From Vibrio ouci (lineage in GTDB: Bacteria; Pseudomonadota; Gammaproteobacteria; Enterobacterales; Vibrionaceae), in contig NZ_SATR01000008.1 of assembly GCF_004551525.1 (NCBI RefSeq), forward strand, positions 1-64,000: a stretch of 64,000 bases of DNA. The letters run 5' to 3'. Shown here piece by piece: positions 61,921-64,000 of the stretch (its first letter is position 1; each line of letters begins with the position of its first letter). A program made the translations under genes and the position numbers. Under the pieces are notes generated by a model. It saw nothing but the letters and a program-made list of their open reading frames with translations, made no database searches and was not told where the DNA came from.

Positions 61921-62516
61921 TCTGCAAGTTCCGATATCGCTTGGCGAAAGATACTTTTTAACGGCTCTAAGTCGAGGTAAACGCCAGCGATATTGGCTTC
62001 AACCCATTGCTGCTGGGTAATAACGGGCCAGTTTAAGTCATAGCCGAGCACGAACATCATCTCTTCAAAGAAAAACCGTTGCACTCGACCATTCCCCTCG
62101 CGGAATGGGTGAATCAAATTCATTTCACAAAACAGTGACGCGACCTGATTAATCAGCTCATCGCGATTTTGGATTGGCTTCAATTTGGGGATTAGCTGGA
62201 ACAGTTTCTCCGCTTCCACTTCGATTCTGGGCACGGTACAGAAACGAGTGTTACCTTTGGAGATATCAACCTCTCGAATGTCGCCTGCCCATTCAAAAAG
62301 GTCTTGGAAAAGGTAGAAATGAAGGTATTTAAAATGAGAAAGGGTAAAGTCTTCGATCTTAGTAGCGTGACTTTGATAAGTACGATAACGCTCCGCCGTA
62401 AAAGCGATTTCCGCCTCTATCAGCTCCTCACCATCACGTAGGTTTAATAAGTTAATTAAAACATCCGTGCCTGCGTAACAGTATTTATCATGAAAGACAC
62501 CATACTTATCGTGCAT
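61917..62516 (-). CDS. fic: Fic family AMP-transferase-like toxin
   Basis: A 199-aa Fic protein with the full core motif HPFREGNGRVQR (136-147) in which His136 is catalytic. It lacks an N-terminal inhibitory helix of its own. VFHDKYCYAGTDVLINLLNL and NLRDGEELIEAE at the start are typical of E. coli Fic. The upstream gene at 62506 gives the separate antitoxin (class I arrangement), overlapping by 11 bases. Fic proteins transfer AMP to target proteins; E. coli Fic acts on DNA gyrase subunits when its partner is missing. Confidence 0.92.
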   Translation of the reverse strand: MHDKYGVFHDKYCYAGTDVLINLLNLRDGEELIEAEIAFTAERYRTYQSHATKIEDFTLSHFKYLHFYLFQDLFEWAGDIREVDISKGNTRFCTVPRIEVEAEKLFQLIPKLKPIQNRDELINQVASLFCEMNLIHPFREGNGRVQRFFFEEMMFVLGYDLNWPVITQQQWVEANIAGVYLDLEPLKSIFRQAISELAD

Positions 62517-62661
62517 ATTTCCTTTTCAGTTCTTCAATAGAATGACGTTTGTCTTCTTTGAGTGACATCCCCTCGTACTTAAGGCTCACTTTAAAGTTAT
62601 CCGCTTTAGGGACGAACGTTTTTTTTGTTCGAGTCACCGATTCAGAAGATGAGTTGGACAT
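62506..62661 (-). CDS. FicA/YhfG-like antitoxin, 51 aa
   Basis: A small frame of 51 codons with AGAGG five bases before the ATG. It reads MSNSSSESVTRTKK, ..., and VSLKYEGMSLKED, so SLKYEG (26-31) matches the Fic-inhibitory motif (S/T)xxxE(G/N), and the end ELKRKYAR resembles the ELRRxYxR end of E. coli YhfG. It overlaps fic by 11 bases, consistent with translational coupling of antitoxin then toxin. It is shorter than many gene-calling cut-offs and easily missed. Confidence 0.82.
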   Translation of the reverse strand: MSNSSSESVTRTKKTFVPKADNFKVSLKYEGMSLKEDKRHSIEELKRKYAR

Positions 62662-62755
62662 GCTTACCTCTGCTTATTAATCTGTCTCAAGTGTAACCCA
62701 CAATATGAGCCGCTTCTACTTTACGCACAGAGCAGCTCATACCTCAGCGAGGGAG

Positions 62756-63487
62756 TTATCGCCCGCCCGCTAACTCGATAAAACTACCAGTCACATAAGA
62801 AGCCTGATCCGAAAGCAACCACGCGATGGATTGTGCGACTTCTTCAGCGGTCCCGCCACGTTTCAAAGGTAGGCTTGAGGCAAGGCGATCAACACGATCT
62901 GGCTCTCCGCCATCGGCATGCATCTCTGTATAGATACACCCCGGTCTTACACCGTTTACGCGAATGCCTTGCTCTGCAACTTCTAATGATAAACCTTTGG
63001 TTAAGGAATCCATTGCGCCTTTTGAGGCCGCATAATCGATATATTCAAATGGAGCGCCTAGACGCGACGCTGCCGAAGAGACGTTAACAATAGCCCTCAT
63101 AGTACCCGATTGACGAAGAAACGCCTTACAGCACAGAAAGCAGCTCGTCACATTTGCATTCATGACGGTTTGAAAACGTTCTAGCTCAATATCGCACAAC
63201 TTTGATTGAGTGAAGAGTATGCCAGCGTTATTAACTAAGTGCGTCACCGTGCCATATTTCGCCTGCACAGCCTCGAACATAGCGGCTACCTGCGCTTCAT
63301 TTGATACGTCAGCTTGAACAGCAAAAGCTTCACCACCTGCGGTGACAATCTCATCCACCACTTGCGCGGCACGTTGATGCTGACTGAGGTAGTTCACACA
63401 TACGCTATAACCTTGCGAAGCTAATAATTTGGCTGTTTCAGCGCCGATGCCGCGGCTAGCCCCTGTCACAATGACCACTTTGTTCAT
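62756..63487 (-). CDS. short-chain dehydrogenase, 243 aa
   Basis: A classical SDR similar to glucose dehydrogenase/FabG types: VTGASRGIGAETAKLLASQG start, NNAGIL, NVSSAASR with the catalytic Ser, and YIDYAASKGAMD with YxxxK. It diverges slightly from the LysR gene end and faces the Fic operon. Precise substrate not evident. Confidence 0.92.
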   Translation of the reverse strand: MNKVVIVTGASRGIGAETAKLLASQGYSVCVNYLSQHQRAAQVVDEIVTAGGEAFAVQADVSNEAQVAAMFEAVQAKYGTVTHLVNNAGILFTQSKLCDIELERFQTVMNANVTSCFLCCKAFLRQSGTMRAIVNVSSAASRLGAPFEYIDYAASKGAMDSLTKGLSLEVAEQGIRVNGVRPGCIYTEMHADGGEPDRVDRLASSLPLKRGGTAEEVAQSIAWLLSDQASYVTGSFIELAGGR

Positions 63488-63522
63488 TCAATGATTCCTT
63501 TCTGTTGTTAATCTCGTGCGCT

Positions 63523-64000
63523 TTACACTGTAAAGCGGGTTGGCTCTTTAATTTTGTCGGTACTAGCAATGATACGTTCAACCAATATACTTAAAGCCTT
63601 AGGTTGATACTGTCTCTGCTTATAAACGATGTGTGCCTCGCGAACACTACGTTGATATTGCGGTAAGACACGTACCATATTCATTCCATCATGAACGTGA
63701 CGAAACGGCAACGAAGCGACACCCAATCCTTTCTCTACGACGCCACATACTGCAAAAATATCATTTACCACCAGCTTAGGCTTCACCTTAATCACATCAA
63801 TCAAGGCTTCATCCTGATAGATAGCAAGTTCTGTCGTATGATCGACACTTACCCAATCGAGCTCCACAAGTTGCTCAAGACTTGTAACTTCCCCAACCTT
63901 AGAAAGATAATCGGGGCTGGCAAAAAAGCCGTGCCTTGCTTTAAACAATGGCCGTGCGATCATTTCAGACAAATCGAATGTGATCAACAGATCCCGATCC
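63523..64000 (-). CDS. LysR family regulator, C-terminal part cut by window edge
   Basis: Effector-binding domain of a LysR-type regulator: DLLITFDLSEMIARPLF, then EKGLGVASLPFRHV and QYQRSVREAHIVYKQRQYQP. The codons continue in frame to the window end (DRDLLITF), so the HTH half lies outside. It would be transcribed toward the SDR gene at 62756 and is likely its regulator. Confidence 0.85.
   Translation of the reverse strand, partial: DRDLLITFDLSEMIARPLFKARHGFFASPDYLSKVGEVTSLEQLVELDWVSVDHTTELAIYQDEALIDVIKVKPKLVVNDIFAVCGVVEKGLGVASLPFRHVHDGMNMVRVLPQYQRSVREAHIVYKQRQYQPKALSILVERIIASTDKIKEPTRFTV

Noticed and set aside
1..64000. CRISPR arrays, prophage, integron attC arrays or tRNA genes
   Set aside because: No regularly spaced repeats, integrase or structural phage genes, attC-like series or cloverleaf sequences were seen on either strand.

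Overview
The window looks like a chromosomal segment, without rRNA, tRNA, CRISPR or complete insertion sequences, from a marine Vibrio or close relative of the Vibrionaceae. The basis is the mix of genes (BCCT osmolyte transporter, tryptophanase operon, FecBCDE-type iron uptake, glyoxylate carboligase set, chitin-derived sugar acid genes, many AraC/LysR/TetR regulators), the moderate GC and the protein style. The high density of small regulator-plus-target units is typical of a Vibrio second chromosome, but the replicon cannot be told from the sequence alone.

Layout. 1-2080: a small SDR gene followed by the C-terminal remnant of a haloalkane dehalogenase that runs head-on into a LysR gene; the junction looks like a deletion. 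2175-6180: BCCT transporter, MFS transporter and an HTH regulator. 6200-17867: a coherent catabolic cluster of about 11.7 kb (lactonase, two RidA proteins, periplasmic GH20 hexosaminidase, KDPG aldolase, KDG kinase, sodium:solute symporter, D-aminoacylase-type deacylase, DSD1-type PLP deaminase, RpiR regulator). Its gene content matches the route known from marine Gammaproteobacteria for chitin ends oxidised by LPMOs, in which N-acetylglucosaminate is deacetylated, deaminated to KDG, phosphorylated and cleaved. 18024-30492: acetyltransferase, AraC regulators, PEBP protein, a YtrA-type regulator with ABC exporter, an AhpD-like protein with a TetR repressor and three operators, a U32 protein (RlhA-like), GNAT, AraC and AraC-GyrI proteins.

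31074-36796: a periplasmic DUF218 protein, a TetR gene, then fecBCDE-like iron uptake behind a Fur-like box; the fecB start is out of frame because of a run of seven A. 36886-40310: the tryptophanase operon, tnaC-tnaA-tnaB-ridA, including a tnaC leader peptide gene with the W, D and P spacing of known TnaC peptides. 40601-52556: secreted amidohydrolase, glycerate kinase, GntP permease, CdaR, then glxR-hyi-gcl diverging from aceB-glcG, which together turn glyoxylate into tartronate semialdehyde, glycerate and malate. 52627-64000: MarR/EamA pair with duplicated operators, lipoprotein and membrane proteins, a second maltose-type acetyltransferase, LysR/YdhR, an LRR-kinase fusion, HxlR/SDR/cupin, a Fic protein with a small FicA-type antitoxin gene, a further SDR and a LysR gene cut by the window edge.

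The strongest leads are the oxidised-chitin cluster with an associated lactonase, the FicA-Fic pair, the tnaC leader, the frameshifted fecB start and the dehalogenase/LysR deletion scar.
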